A stretch of DNA of 64,000 nt from Leptobrachium leishanense (taxonomy: Eukaryota > Chordata > Amphibia > Anura > Megophryidae): assembly GCA_009667805.1 (NCBI GenBank), contig CM019075.1, positions 17,414,376 to 17,478,375 on the forward strand, in the 5' to 3' direction. Each line of letters begins with the position of its first letter. Position 1 is the stretch's first letter. Both the position numbers and the translations under genes were made by a program. The notes beneath the pieces are model-generated. The model was given only the letters and a program-made list of their open reading frames with translations, had not been told where the DNA came from and searched no databases. Positions 21,417 through 33,344 of this stretch are shown one piece after another.

Positions 21417-22360
21417 TATCTGTATGTGCTGCATAATGCCTGCGTATGGCAATTACAGCAACACCTTGTATCTGTATGTGCTGCATAATGCCTGTGTATG
21501 GCAATTACAGCAACACCTTGTATCTGTATGTGCTGCATAATGCCTGTGTATGGCAATTACAGCAACACCTTGTATCTGTATGTGCTGCATAATGCCTGTA
21601 TATGGCAATTACAGCAACACCTTGTATCTGGATGTGCTGCATAACGCCTGTGTATGGCAATTACAGTAACACCTTGTATCTGTATGTGCTGCATAATGCC
21701 TGTGTATGGCAATTACAGTAACACCTTGTATCTGTATGTGCTGCATAATGCCTGTGTATGGTAATTACAGCAACACCTTGTATCTGGATGTGCTGCATAA
21801 TGCCTGTGTATGGCAATTACAGTAACACCTTGTATCTGTATGTGCTGCAAAATGCATGTGGATGGCAATTACAGCAACACCTTGTATCTGTATGTGCTGC
21901 ATAACGCCTGTGTATGGACATTACAGCAACACCTTGTATCTGTATGTGCTGCATAACGCCTGTGCACGGCAAGTACAGCAACACCTTGTATCTGTATGTG
22001 CTGCATAACGCCTGTGTATGGCAATTACAGCAACACCTTGTATCTGTATGTGCTGCATAACGCCTGTATATGGCAATTACAGCAACACCTTGTATCTGTA
22101 TGTGCTGCATAACGCCTGTATATGGCAATTACAGCAACACATTGTATCTGTATGTGCTGCATAATGCCAGTGTATGGCAATTACAGCAACACCTTGTATC
22201 TGTATGTGCTGCATGATGCCTGTGTACGGCAATTACAGCAACACCTTGTATCTGTATGTGCTGCATAACGCCTGTGTATGGCAATTACAGCAACACCTTG
22301 TATCTGTATGTGCTGCATAATGCCTGTGTGTGGAAATTACAGCAACACCTTGTATCTGTA
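21417..22360. repeat. 52-bp tandem array
   Basis: About eighteen copies of a 52-bp unit containing tatctgtatgtgctgcataa and tggcaattacagcaacacct. Variants such as cgcctg/tgcctg and agtaac/agcaac cluster along the array, which suggests multi-unit duplications. It lies in intron 1 of fbln5 if exon 1 is correct. Confidence 0.95.
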
Positions 22361-23836
22361 CTGTACGGGGATTTTTACTCATTAAAACCTCCTGAATCTT
22401 AACCATGGACAGCAGCGACTGACCCCACAGCTCTCCCTGTATTCTGTCAAATCCCTGGCTGCTGAAATACAGTAGTAAAGTCTGTTGAGCATTTTCTTAC
22501 AGTGAGGGTGGGGGCTTATCCTTTTAAACACTTTACAGTAACACGAGGTCACCGGAGTGAGATCTCAGAGAAATTCTTTTATCTCCAGGGTGCCCACTAA
22601 CCTTGCAACAAAGTGTCATGCAAATGGGGGCATTATATGCTAGTTTCTGTATGTAATTGCATTACAATGCAAAATAGTGTTTCTAGATTACAGTGGTGAA
22701 AGGGTTAATAAGTTCCACTTCTAGAGTTCTGTGTAAACAAGTGTGGCAACAGCCACTAAAAATGTGATTTATTCCCTTTCATGGTAATTCCTCCTTCCTC
22801 TTATCTCCTTGCAGAGATTGTCATGCAGCTGTGCAGCATATTGAGGCTCCAGCCTCTTCTGCTCTGCGCTTTGCAATGGCAAAACCAAAGTGTTTTAACT
22901 CTTTTTCACCCAGGATATAGTACTGAATCGAGACAGCTGACTCTATAGCTGTTTTTCGGGGGTTTTTTAAATTTCCGTGAGAAACTAAAACTTTTCATGG
23001 AGCGAATCAGCAGCAGCAGCATCCCTCTGGTTTCCATGACGATTGCTCAACTTCTAATACTGATCGATATGTATCATTTTTACGTAGAACTTTTATATAC
23101 ACTATAAATGGTAAGCAAATACATGTGTAACCAAGGTAAATATTTAACATATAGCAATTTACTCAAGATCCTATTATAATAATCTCTGATTAACAACTAT
23201 ATGTGTTTTTTTAAATAAAGATGTTTGGGGGTGCCCCTGGCTGGACCGCCTAGGAACTGTGACGAGACCCGCTGCTTCAACAGCAACATAGTATATATTT
23301 AAACCATATATAATCATTTTGACTCTCGAGGTTAATCTGCTCACTTTTCATCCATCTGACCACAAAGGGTTAATGAGCGCAAAGCGCGCAGCAGGGATAG
23401 TGCGCTGGGAAGGAGATTCTCCGAACGGATCTAATATCCTCTTCTATTAGCCATATAAAGAGAAATTGATGAATTCAGGAATGTTTGGGACGGGATGTAC
23501 TGGTCTTCGGGGACCTGGGTTGTCCAAAGCAATTCGCTCGGAGTCCTGGCGTCGGCGAAGAGGTGGAACGAGAAATTAACTGATGATAAAGTGTCCCCTG
23601 CAGGTTTCAGTTGTTGTTGTGCTCTGCAGACTTGATAGATCAGCGCTGCGTAGAAATATAACGCGTGTAATAAATAAAGGACATGTCCAAGCGATATGTT
23701 CACGATATGTCCTGAAAGAGGTATCGCACAGTCTGAGGTTTAGACCTGCATAAATATCCTAATTTTATGCATATTGTGTGTCTGATCTGATTGGCACATG
23801 TACCGCTTCCTGACATCTAAATGCAGAGTAGTGATA
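22361..23836. other. Intron 1 sequence, nothing certain
   Basis: No exon or bounded transposon is recognised. On the minus strand 23431-23703 is an open frame of 90 codons with a hydrophobic start (LYLLHALYFYAALIYQV); it matches no family that I know, has no neighbouring exon, and is probably chance. Confidence 0.35.
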
Positions 23837-24127
23837 ATAAATTTTACATAGCATCAACATATTCCATAGCGCTGAACTAGATATGTGAACAAGGGGGTGA
23901 CACATTAGAACAGCAGACGTAACTTAACAAGGATCACACAACACATTAGAAACACTTGCTGGTGAGGTACTCTGACCAGGATCCAAATCAGTTTTACAAC
24001 AGCTGTAGTCGAACAGAAACATGGTGGTGGGGATGGCCCTGCTTCTCTGCGGTTGTAAAGGAATGACATGATGATTACCAATACCAATACCATTAGCAAT
24101 TACGTAATATTGCCATAACTTGGCCAT
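23837..24127. repeat. LINE tail fragment and low-copy repeat
   Basis: At 23837-23880, aataaattttacatagcatc followed by aacatattccatagcgctga is an L2-like LINE tail on the minus strand. The segment 23940-24060 (ctggtgaggtactctgacca, then tggccctgcttctctgcggt) is similar to the repeated units at 24970-25160. Confidence 0.55.
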
Positions 24128-24950
24128 TTCTTACCGCTGACACCACTAAACAACTCCTCCACGCCCTAGTAATCTCCCAACTTGACTATTGTAATAATCT
24201 CCTAGCTGGCCCCCCTCTCTCCCGCTTCGCCCCCCTGCAATACATTCTGAATGCCTGTGCCAGGCTCATCCACCTCACCCGCCGCTCTGTCTCTGCCGCT
24301 CCTCTCCGCGAGTCCCTTTACTGGCTCCCCATCCACTGCAGAATTAAATTCAAAATCCTTATCCTTACCTACAAAACCCTCACTAACTCAGCTCCCCACT
24401 ACCTGTCCTCACTAATCACCAAATACACCCCAGCCCGCTCCCTAAGATCAAACAGTGACCTGCGCCTAGATTCTCCCCGCATCAACTCTTCCCATGATAG
24501 ACTGCAGGATTTCTCACCCACAGTCCCCATCCTCTGGAACGCTCTCCCTCATATTGTCAGACTTTCCTCTAACTTCTCTTCCTTCAAACGCTCCCTTAAT
24601 ACATTCCTATTCAGGCAAGCCTACCACCCAACTCACTGATACACCTCACTGCCCCAACCAGTCCATCACTCTCAATTTGCAGTCCATCACTCTCAGTTTG
24701 CAGTCCATCACTCTCAACTTGCAGTCCATCACTCACAACTTGAAGTCCATCGCTCTCACCTTGCTGTCCTCTCCTCCTGTTTCCACCCCAACCCTTCTAG
24801 ATTGTGAGTTCCCATGGGAATAGGGCCCTCATTTCATCCTGTACTGGTTTATCAAAATGTTGTTCAATGAATTGTAACCCTGTCTATATTGTGCCCATTG
24901 ATCAACACTGTGGAATATTATGGCACTATATAAAGTATAATAATAATAAT
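24128..24950 (+). mobile_element. L2-like LINE, 5'-truncated copy
   Basis: The coding remnant runs from TTKQLLHALVISQLDYCNN through LYWLPIHCRIKFKILIL and APHYLSSLITKYTPA to VPILWNALP, the post-polymerase region of L2-type LINEs, and is rather well preserved for about 160 codons. The block at 24655-24760 is the same 21-bp tandem unit seen in the minus-strand copy at 2428-2668. The 3' end is ggcactatataaagtataat followed by an (ATA)n run near 24940. Truncated at the 5' side. Confidence 0.88.
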
Positions 24951-25170
24951 GGTTAAGTGTTTAAATCGGAACTCGAAACGGCTTCTCCACGGTTGTAGAG
25001 TGACCTGCTGGTGAGGTGTTGTGATCAGGACCAATTCCACGGTTGAAGAACAGACACATGGTGGGCAAGATGAACCTGCTTCTCCATGGTTGTAAAAGGA
25101 GGGAGGTGCTGTTTGGGTGTTCTGATCAGGACTCAAACTTGCTTCTCCATGGTTGTAGAGATAGGAACTT
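24951..25170. repeat. Imperfect tandem repeat with cttctccatggttgta
   Basis: Three to four imperfect copies of a roughly 60- to 70-bp unit that includes gcttctccatggttgtagag and gtgttctgatcagga. Related sequence is at 23940-24060. Confidence 0.6.
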
Positions 25171-26758
25171 TGTTAGTGACTATGTGATGTTTCCTCATGC
25201 TTGACAAAGGCTGCTTGGCAGCTGAATGTTGCATAGTCCCAAGTAAAGCTTCCATCTTTGAGATGAGTGAAGAGCACGCAATCCAGCTTTTTTCCCCCCC
25301 ATTGCTACAAGGAGCTGATCTCGCCTGTTATCCAGGAGCTCCCTGTCGTTTCTTTAGTTATTGGTGTAAATTTCTTTTTTCCTTCGTAAAATAGTTGGGA
25401 GTAATTTACTGTGGAGCGCACGCCGTCACAATGACCTAATACTATATAATGAAGTCTATGGCAACAATCCGAATAATCCGGAGTATATTGTCTGCAGATT
25501 GCCCAATCCTACAAAATTAGCAATGTGCCGATGATCTAATATTGGCAACGCTATAGCATAGCAATCTAGCCTTATCCACAACAACATCTACTGATCCCAG
25601 ATACCCAGCATGGTGCCAATGATTTAACAATTGGCTACATTGTATGGTAGTGGTCAATGTGTATGTATACAGCTTGCCAGTCGTAAATAACCAGCTATGT
25701 GCAAATGATGTCATTCGAGGTATACCGTGTACCTGTGATCGACGTTTGGCTACATGACGTGCCTGTGGTGATTATACAGTGTCAATGATCTAATTCTACA
25801 TTACCAACTACGTGCCAAATATGAATTATTCACCCCCCCCTTTCTCCCACTCTTGCTGCTTTCTCTACTTATCCGAACATTGTATGATCTTCCTATTTGC
25901 TGAGAGGCAACTGTCTGGTGCACAACAAACCACGAAGGTCAAGGTTCCATAAGTCAGGTGGCCAACCACCATCAGTCATGAAGCATACTTCGTCGTCATA
26001 GTTTTACGTCCGGCCATTATGAACGTATGTGTCATGAATCGGTACATCCCAGGCTTGGTTTCCAAGATTTGAAATGGGGTCTGCATCCCATAAAAACCAA
26101 GAGGGACCCTCACCCCCATTCTAAATCAAAGGACACCAGACCTTTTCCAGTGCCCCAATCATTACCAGGACCCTGACATTAAAAAAAAAAAAAAATGCAT
26201 TAAAATGCAGGAAACGTCGACTCTAATCCGTGGAAAAAGCAGAGACTCTGCACTAATGGACGGGAAAACCGCTCTGTTATTTTGCTTTTCGTTTCCTTTT
26301 TTCCACAGATATGAATCATTTCTGTATTTGATTCGATTTCCAGAAAGTAATGCGGCGAGCCAAGTAAAATACAATTCGTACGTCCTGGCAGACAAACGCT
26401 CCTCTCCGGCCTACTGGCAGAGACAAGGCAGGCCCAACGGTGCTTAATTAGTGTATAAAAAGCTGAATGTGCAACGAGATCCATTCTCTGCTAGTATTGC
26501 AACATCATGGATTTACAGAACTGCTTCATGAGGCATCAGATACAGAAATCAAAAGGATCAAACTCCCAAATTGCACAATCTGTTTATCACAACATACATG
26601 TGGACAGTGGGTTATCGAGGAGGAGATACGGGAGCGCGACCACACCAAGTGGCATGTAAGGAAGAGCGGCACGGTGCGTTTGATGCTCTTTGCATGGCGC
26701 CTCTACAAGCTGGCATCCAAAACTGTTTGCTCAAAATACTGGTAAACATGAAACTTAA
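25171..26758. other. Intron 1 sequence, nothing certain
   Basis: No gene or bounded element is recognised. Phrases such as caatgatctaat recur loosely at 25520-25800 and suggest an old, much decayed tandem repeat. Confidence 0.35.
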
Positions 26759-27422
26759 AAGAACACTCGACTTTTATAATAAAGTTTCCTTTAATTGCCC
26801 TTATATAATTGGGCAGATGATGCTGACAGCCTCCGCCCAATTATTGTTTTCCTTATTTTTCACATTTTCAGTGAATTTAATCACTTTTTGTTCTTTGCTG
26901 GGCGCCGCTGCTCCTCTTCTGCTCAGAAACTCCAGAACACCGGAAACCCCTGAGACTTCTCCGTGAAATTTGCGATCCCTGAACTACTTGTGAAACATAG
27001 GGGTCACAAATTGTGCACCGCAACAAGACTTGAGAGCTTTACATATGCAAGTCACGTACCACCTGCGCAGAACGATGGATTGGAGCTGTGCGCATGCGCA
27101 CGCAGAGTCTCTGACAGCAATCGTTAACATGATTGGTCTCAGAGATAGTGAAACTGAAGTCCTGCAGGATCACTTTCCTCTTAACCCTTGTAGACGCCAT
27201 TGAGAGTGACCATGTCAAGATCTTGGGACACTTTGTGAAATCTGTCCCAACCAAGGCCACTTTAGACATGCTCAGTGTGAATGTATTAAAATCACCAACC
27301 CACCGTGCTGGATACAATAGCAGGCTGAAAATATGTCCTAATGTGTGCCAAGATCTCTCCAGCTCGTCCTCATGCTGTCCAGCAGTCTCATATACACATT
27401 ATGCTCCATATCATAGGTTCCT
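26759..27422. mobile_element. Possible Kolobok/T2-like element
   Basis: TTAA at 26755-26758 followed by aagaacactcgac, and on the right cataggttccttTAA with TTAA at 27423-27426, give ends similar to aaggaac-type T2 termini. The terminal repeats are weak, so this is tentative. No transposase is visible. Confidence 0.35.
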
Positions 27423-27426
27423 TTAA

Positions 27427-28019
27427 TCGGTAAATATCAACTCATTCTTTCCTTTCCACAATTAAAGCAAAGGACAAAAGATTTCTGTACCTCATTACAG
27501 CTATTTTCATCAGAATGTCTGATCTTCATATCAGCCACTATGGTGGTTTCTCCCTGTGTACCTGGTGTTCCTGAAGTTAGCTGAAAAAAGAAAGGAAATA
27601 GGGTGTCTTAATTTTGAGTGTGGGGGGAAAAAAATGGAGATACGTCCATTTGAGAACTCTAAAACACATTAAATGGCGTGCAATTTCGGTGCTTCGTGTT
27701 TCGGCCCATTTCGGCGATTCCATCTCACCTAAAATACAGTCAATTCAATATTTAGCGAATGGTCATCGAATTTTGCTAAAATTGGAGTTGCCGAAGCAGT
27801 TGTCGGACTTTGGCAAAAACCACCAAAATGGCGCCGAATTGGCATCGACCAATTCCGATTGAGAGAAAAAAGTCTCCTATGCTCCTAAAAGGAGTATAAA
27901 TCAATAAAAATGTGTCTAAATAATAAAAAAAGACCTTTAAAAAATTATAAAACAGACTGTTACAAAGTAAAAAACCTCTTTTAAATAATTTAAACCAAAA
28001 TGTCATCAAAAAAAATTGC
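27427..28019. other. Intron 1 sequence, nothing certain
   Basis: Contains words such as tttcggcccatttcggcgat at 27700-27850, resembling decayed hAT MITE interiors. No boundaries could be set. Confidence 0.35.
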
Positions 28020-28460
28020 AGAAAGTGCAGAGGCGAAGTACAAAGCTAATGGAAGATTTCCCTTATTAGGAGACTGAAGATGCTGCACTGGTTTAGCTTT
28101 ATAAAAAGGTAAGAGGAGATACAATCACATTGTACGAATACATACAGGGACAATACAAGGAGGTCTCTCGTGACCTGTTCATTGACAGGACTTTACAAAG
28201 AACATAAGGTCATCCACAGAGGCTGGAACAAAGAGGATCTCATCGGCTGCAAAGGAAAGTGCTTTTTTTAACAGTAAGAACAATAAAAATATGGCATTCT
28301 CTTCCTAAATATGTTGCTTTATCAAATTCATTGATACCCTTTTCAAGGCCCGGGCGCATCTCTGATAAAACAAAATATAAACGCACTGATTGTTAATCCA
28401 AGGAGAAATCTGATGGAATCGAGAGGGATTATTTGTTTTCCCTTTTTGGGCACAACTGAA
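28020..28460 (+). mobile_element. CR1-like LINE 3' fragment
   Basis: This matches the organisation at 18456-19395: remnants of the coding end (acaaagaacataaggtcatc, then caataaaaatatggcattct) and of the 3' end (ccaaggagaaatctgatgga). It is decayed by frameshifts and has lost most of its coding sense. Confidence 0.7.
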
Positions 28461-28949
28461 AATACCGTAGATACTCGGGTATAGCGCGACCCGAATATAA
28501 TACCATGGATAGAGATTTAATATGGAAATGAGAGAATACTCAAGACTCGAATATAACGAGAGGAAGAAAATTTTACTATACCGGTAAACAATTAAAATCC
28601 TTCCAGGTTCTCTTAACACAGTCAGGTTACCCCTCAGGCCAGGGTGCTCTGCTCTAGAATGATTGCAGGCCACCTGTCTTCTTTACTAGTGATTTAGATG
28701 GCTGGCAGAAGCAAGCGAGGTGAATGATTGGCTTAAACTGAGCGTGCCCTCTGGCCGTTATGGATCCCTCTCCCGAATCTGGGAGTTCCTTAAGTGTTTG
28801 CAAGCATCAGGGAGCCTGCGTTCACTTCAGCGAGACTACCGGAACTTCCGGGAGACTTGGTATCCAGAGCAGGGCAAGTTGTTTCTTTTTTTCTTTTCTT
28901 TACATGCGATGCAGATGTCTCGAATATAACGCGACCCCTCCAATTTTAA

Positions 28950-30183
28950 CCACTTGGCTGCTATGGACGCGCTCAGCGCGTCCAGCCAACTGGTTCTCCT
29001 GTGCTACGGACGCGCTCAGCGCGTCCGAGCACAGGAGGCAGCAATCCGCCGGATTCCGGCGGATTGCTGCACCCCCCGGTGCGGGCTGACATCTTGGATG
29101 TCAGCCCGTCAATCCGGGACCCCGGCGGGGACATTAGATGTCATCGCGGCGACGCGATGACATCTAATGCAGGCGCCCCCCGCATGTGCGGAGGAGGCGC
29201 CTGAAAGGGAGGGGGGGAGGTCCTTCGGACCTCTCTCCCTCCCGATCGCCGGGGAGTAGGGAGTTAATACAGACACCGCTTGAAAGGGCACAGCCTGCCC
29301 TTCCAAACGGTGGCTGTCATTAACCCCTGGGGAGCCGGATCACGAATCGGCGCTGAAAAGCGCCGGTTCGTGATCCTTTCCCGGAGCTGGCCGACATCTT
29401 GGATGTCGGCCAAGCCTCCGGGAACTCCCCCTGAGGACTGGCGTCATCGTGCTATGCACGATGACGCCAGTCCTGGAGTTAACCCCTAGCTGCCACCAAC
29501 GGTGGAGATAGGGGGTTCCAATGAACCCCCTATCTCCCGATCCGTGGCAGCTAGGGGTTAATGTTTGGTACTGTTGGATCGGCCAGAGCATGGCCGTTCC
29601 AACGATACCAAACACCACTGTGAATTTTTTTTAAAAAAAAATTAAAATTAAAAATAAAAATAAAAAAAATATTTTAAAAAAAAATTCTAAAAAAAAAACA
29701 AACAAGTTTTTTTTTTTTTTTGGTTTGTTAATGCAGCAATATTGTTTCCATTTCAATTATAATGTGAACAATGATGCTGCACTAACGATTTTTGTATGCG
29801 GTGCGTCTGTTAAAAATCGCGTAATTTTCCCAAAAAAAAAATGTAACGAGACCCCATCTCTAATTTTTTTAACAAGCGCACCCCATACAAAATATAACCA
29901 CAATTGCTCGCATGTTAAAATGTGAAAAAAATACACTTTACACGTTGTAAATGATTGAAAATTCATATTTTATTGCATTTTTTGTTATAATATACAGACA
30001 TGACATAACGTATACATATAATAATGACATATTATGAATCTGCCGAGTCTGACGGAAAGAACGATATATAATATGTCTGGGTCATATACTAAAATAAGCC
30101 TTCAAAACACGTTTAAACATGATGAGCAAAACCGGTAAAAATGACCTCAGCACAGAGGCGTGAAACGCCTCAGCAGCAAAGGG
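28950..30183. mobile_element. piggyBac-like MITE built of a hairpin chain
   Basis: TTAA lies on both sides (28946-28949 and 30184-30187). The ends are ccacttggctgct and, inverted, ccctttgctgctgagg; the TTAA-CCYTT start is typical of piggyBac-type termini. From 28965 to about 29620 the sequence is an almost gapless series of at least twelve hairpins, each with a different arm sequence. The right half (29630-30160) is AT-rich and unstructured. There is no transposase. Its internal region could fold into a rod of stems as RNA or as single-stranded DNA. Confidence 0.75.
28965..29625. repeat. Chain of about twelve adjacent hairpins
   Basis: Stems read in order include ggacgcgct/agcgcgtcc (28965-28983), ctcctgtgct/agcacaggag (28996-29037), gcagcaatccgccgga/tccggcggattgctgc (29038-29070), gggctgacatc/gatgtcagccc (about 29084-29108) and attagatgtcatcgc/gcgatgacatctaat (about 29132-29168). 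Then come aggcgcc/ggcgcct, ggatcacgaa/ttcgtgatcc (29337-29375), ggccgacatc/gatgtcggcc, aggactggcgtcatcgtgc/gcacgatgacgccagtcct (29433-29474), a ttaacccctagctgcca nested stem (29479-29562) and tgtttggta/taccaaaca (29562-29613). Confidence 0.9.
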
Positions 30184-30237
30184 TTAAGGTAGATTTTTGC
30201 CACCAAAATCTAGCGGTATACTCGAGTATCTACAGTA

Positions 30238-30611
30238 CCTCCTTCTGGATCAAAAGCAGCCGCAGGGATGGGAGGAAGGGAGAACCTGATTAATGTTGGC
30301 AGGGCTGGACTTCATCCAGACCGGCCCACTTTAATTATGCAAACACACAAAAATATTATATAAAACAACCGGATCGCTCAACCAATCGCTGTACAGATAC
30401 CAGAGTTGCTGCAGAGCGATTAGGTAAAGAAACACAGTGGCACTGGGGTTGAGCGCGCACCATGTCTTAAGGTGAGGCGTATACGCAGCGGGTCTCACTG
30501 GCACGGTGGTCCCAATATGAGACTGTGGCAGACTGTTCAGCTTTACAAATGGTGAGCAAGTTCTCACCCATTAAGGGCAGTGCGAACCGCACGGTGAACC
30601 AGCATTCACAA
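30238..30611. other. Intron 1 sequence, nothing certain
   Basis: No element or exon is recognised between the mariner-type MITE and the next hAT MITE. Confidence 0.35.
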
Positions 30612-31057
30612 TAGGGATGTGCGTTTCGGGTTTCGGAATTTCGGAATTTTCACGAAATTTCCCGATTCGTGTTTTCGGATGCGGCCGAATTTCCGAAAAT
30701 TTTTAGATCCGAAAATGGCAGATCCGAAAAGTTTTCCGAGCCGAAACGAAATATTTTCGGAATTTTCGAATGGACTTGAAATGTGTCAAATCGAAATTTA
30801 TTGCTTTGAAACGAGTAGAACAGACGTTCCGAAAAAACGAAAATTTCCGAACTTACGAAAAGTCGATACAAAAAACGAACAAAGTGACACGAAAATACCG
30901 AAAAATGGTCGATATTCCGAAAAAAATGTACACGAAAAACGAGTCGAGCCGAACCGAATCGAAACAGAAATCGGTCGAAACGAGCCGAATCGAAAAGTTT
31001 AAAAATCCGAAAAATCGAACCGAATCGAACCGAAAAAAAAATCGGTGCGCAAGCCTA
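30612..31057. mobile_element. hAT MITE rich in cgaaa words, copy 2
   Basis: The element starts tagggatgtgcg and ends tgcgcaagccta with a perfect 8-bp duplication ATTCACAA (30604-30611 and 31058-31065). It is almost the same as the copy at 11630-12066, with a small insertion near the left end (a duplicated tttcggaa word) and scattered substitutions, so both are relatively young. Confidence 0.94.
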
Positions 31058-31065
31058 ATTCACAA

Positions 31066-32270
31066 TGGCCCACCGAGCATCTCCCTGTAGTCCCTATGGT
31101 CAATACATGCCTGGATGTTGGTACACCCTATATTACTATTATGTAGTGATGTTACTATGTTATAGAAATATTCTTCTCTTTATCATCCTTACTTCACTTA
31201 TGGCACCACCTGCTTGGAGTAATAATAATCCCCAACCTCCCGTACTAGCAACGGAAAAGCTGGAAACTTGCATGAAGGCGTCATTTTCAAGGTTAAATTA
31301 TCCTATAGCCCAGTTGGTATAAATTGGCAGACAGCGCGGGATCACGACTGGTTTCAGGCACCTCCATCTTTTAATAGACAAACAATGGAAAAATGAATGA
31401 TTTGTGTTCAGAGATTCTATCTGGCCCCGCCAAGGTCTGCTGCTGGTATACTGTGTGCCCGGGAAGTGCCATGCGGGTTTCCTGTCTGCGATTGTGCTGT
31501 CTGGAGAGGGAAGTAAGGGCGTGAGGGTGATGGAGACGCAGATTATTCATCAGAATTATTATTTATTATTTTTTTTTAAAAAGCTTGCTCTTCTAAAATA
31601 TTTACTTGATTCTAGGAAAAATTAGAAAATCTAATGATTTAAATATTTTTTTTAATATAAATTACCACCACATCTAGCTCACGGCTGGCAGGAAGTGAGG
31701 AAACAAATGTTCTTCACTTCCTGCCAGCTTTAAGTTTTCATTTTGAGTAAACAGTACATAGGAAAAAGTAGAGGAAAGTCAAATCTCACATTATTCACAG
31801 AGGAATATTAATAAAATATACATTTTCTGGAATTTATTCTACATTAAACCAAGGCAGTGACTGCCCCTCCTAAATAGGGACACTTGGGAGGTATGTGTGT
31901 GTGAAAGTGTGTAAGGGAGCTGTGTGAGAGTCACAGAGAAGCTGCTTGTGTGTGATGGAATGAATGTGGAGGGCTGGTGAGGATTTGTGAATTCCTCCCG
32001 CTTTATTCTCCCATATTTTAAAGTTTGTCCCACTAGTAGCTGAATGGATTGTATTTAGTTATTTTTTCATATAGGATAATCTCGCAAATTAATAAAACGA
32101 GTACGTTCAGCAGGATTACATTTTCATTTGAACAATATAAAGTCCGAGCTGGTGCATCAAAAGACAAATGTCAGCACCAGATTACATGATGCTGCCATTT
32201 TTTCGTTTTGTGGGGCTTTTTTTTTTTCAATCTGTCTACGTTACTAAACATGTTTTTGTCTCTATTCCAG
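31066..32270. other. End of intron 1; one hairpin, polypyrimidine tract
   Basis: A hairpin ggctggcaggaagtga/tcacttcctgccagct lies at 31682-31732. A pyrimidine-rich tract and the acceptor tctattccag precede exon 2. Otherwise nothing is recognised. Confidence 0.5.
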
Positions 32271-32325
32271 GATATTTGCCCTGTTTTCCCTCGTCCTGTT
32301 CCTTACAGACTCTGCCAATGCTCAG
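32271..32325 (+). CDS. fbln5: Fibulin-5 exon 2 (signal peptide)
   Basis: A 55-base exon between acceptor tctattccag and donor gtaagg. After one spare base it reads IFALFSLVLFLTDSANAQ, a hydrophobic core followed by a small-residue cleavage region (SANA-Q), as expected for a secreted extracellular-matrix glycoprotein. Its last codon is complete (phase 0), and exon 3 starts in phase 0 with TQCNNGYD. The position relative to exons 3 to 5 and the match to the family layout support it; sequence conservation alone would be weak in a signal peptide. The upstream partner is proposed at 20371-20384. Confidence 0.8.
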
Positions 32326-32514
32326 GTAAGGATTACCTAATAACCCATAGTGTGGGTGATGTATGAATTTATTCTAGTGGAAATATCACTGACATATACT
32401 GTAGCTATAAAATAGATTTACCAAGACGTCCATAGACCCACCTTAACACCCGCCTTACCAGTCTGATTTTGGAACTGGAATTGATAGGCACTAAGAGGTT
32501 TTCCTAATGTATAA

Positions 32515-33096
32515 TAGATGTGTGCACGGCTGAAAAAAAAAAAAAAATCGATTATTTTCGCATTGTTTTAAAATAATTTAGTTTTCGGAATTTCGTTTCG
32601 AATCGATTCGAAATAGATTTGATATTTGATATTGATTCGATAGTTGATATAACAATTGAATTTCAGATCACTAAATAAAACCCCAATTAATCACATTTTT
32701 CTGATAAAAGGCAAGCTAGGGTTAAATATTGGGCGGTCTCACAGATTTAGTACCAGAGGCCAATTAACAGTGACAGGGTAATCGTGAAACAGTAAAATGA
32801 AACTGATTCGTTTCATAAAGTCGTTTGCTGACTGCAGTTCTTGTATGTATTGTAAATTAAGATCAATTCGATAGTTGACATATCAATTCAATATCGATTC
32901 AATAGTTGATATCAATTGAATTTCCGATCACTAAATTAAACCCCAAATAATCAATATTTTTTTATGATGAAACAGTATAACGAATTAAATTCGTTAAATA
33001 CCATTTCATTTTGTTTATTCGGAAGTGCTTCGGAAATACAAATTAACGAAATTCGTTGCGAATTTCAAATCATTACGAAACGAATGCACACCTCTA
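32515..33096. mobile_element. Old hAT-type MITE
   Basis: The ends tagatgtgtgca and, inverted, tagaggtgtgcattcgtttc resemble those at 30612 and 35304. The interior has repeated cgattcgata/tgaattt words. A target duplication is not clear, so the boundaries are tentative. Confidence 0.5.
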
Positions 33097-33159
33097 ATAA
33101 TCCCATTATCAGTCTCTGTTTTATTGTAGACTAGTTGTTAAGCCTGCCCGGAGGGCAGT

Positions 33160-33212
33160 CATATAATATATATATATATATATATATACACACACCCTGT
33201 AACCCCATGTGG

Positions 33213-33252
<40 letters not shown>

Positions 33253-33300
33253 TCCTGTAACCCCATGTGTGTATAATATATATATATATATATATATATT
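33160..33300. repeat. TA microsatellite with two ccccatgtg interruptions
   Basis: Runs of (TA)n and (TG)n with the phrase cctgtaaccccatgtg occurring twice. Simple sequence, no other feature. Confidence 0.9.
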
Positions 33301-33344
33301 AGAAATTCAGCCGGAAAAAAAACCGGCTGGAAATTTCCATTTCC

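Larger units (their letters stand above)
28465..30235. mobile_element. TA-target (mariner-type) MITE, host of a nested element
   Basis: The ends are ccgtagatactcgggtata and, inverted, ctgtagatactcgagtata, flanked by TA on both sides (28463-28464 and 30236-30237). The part belonging to this element is 28465-28949 plus 30188-30235. A second, TTAA-flanked element was inserted in between. Nothing is encoded. Confidence 0.75.

Noticed and set aside
21417..22360. CRISPR-like regular array
   Set aside because: Units are contiguous with no unique spacers, and the window is vertebrate; an ordinary tandem repeat.
23431..23703. 90-codon minus-strand frame with hydrophobic start
   Set aside because: No family recognised, no partner exons, antisense inside a long repeat-rich intron; most likely chance.
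30150..30183. Further hammerhead-like motif (gaggcgtgaaacgcctc)
   Set aside because: It is a simple hairpin at the end of the piggyBac-like element and lacks the CTGANGA core.
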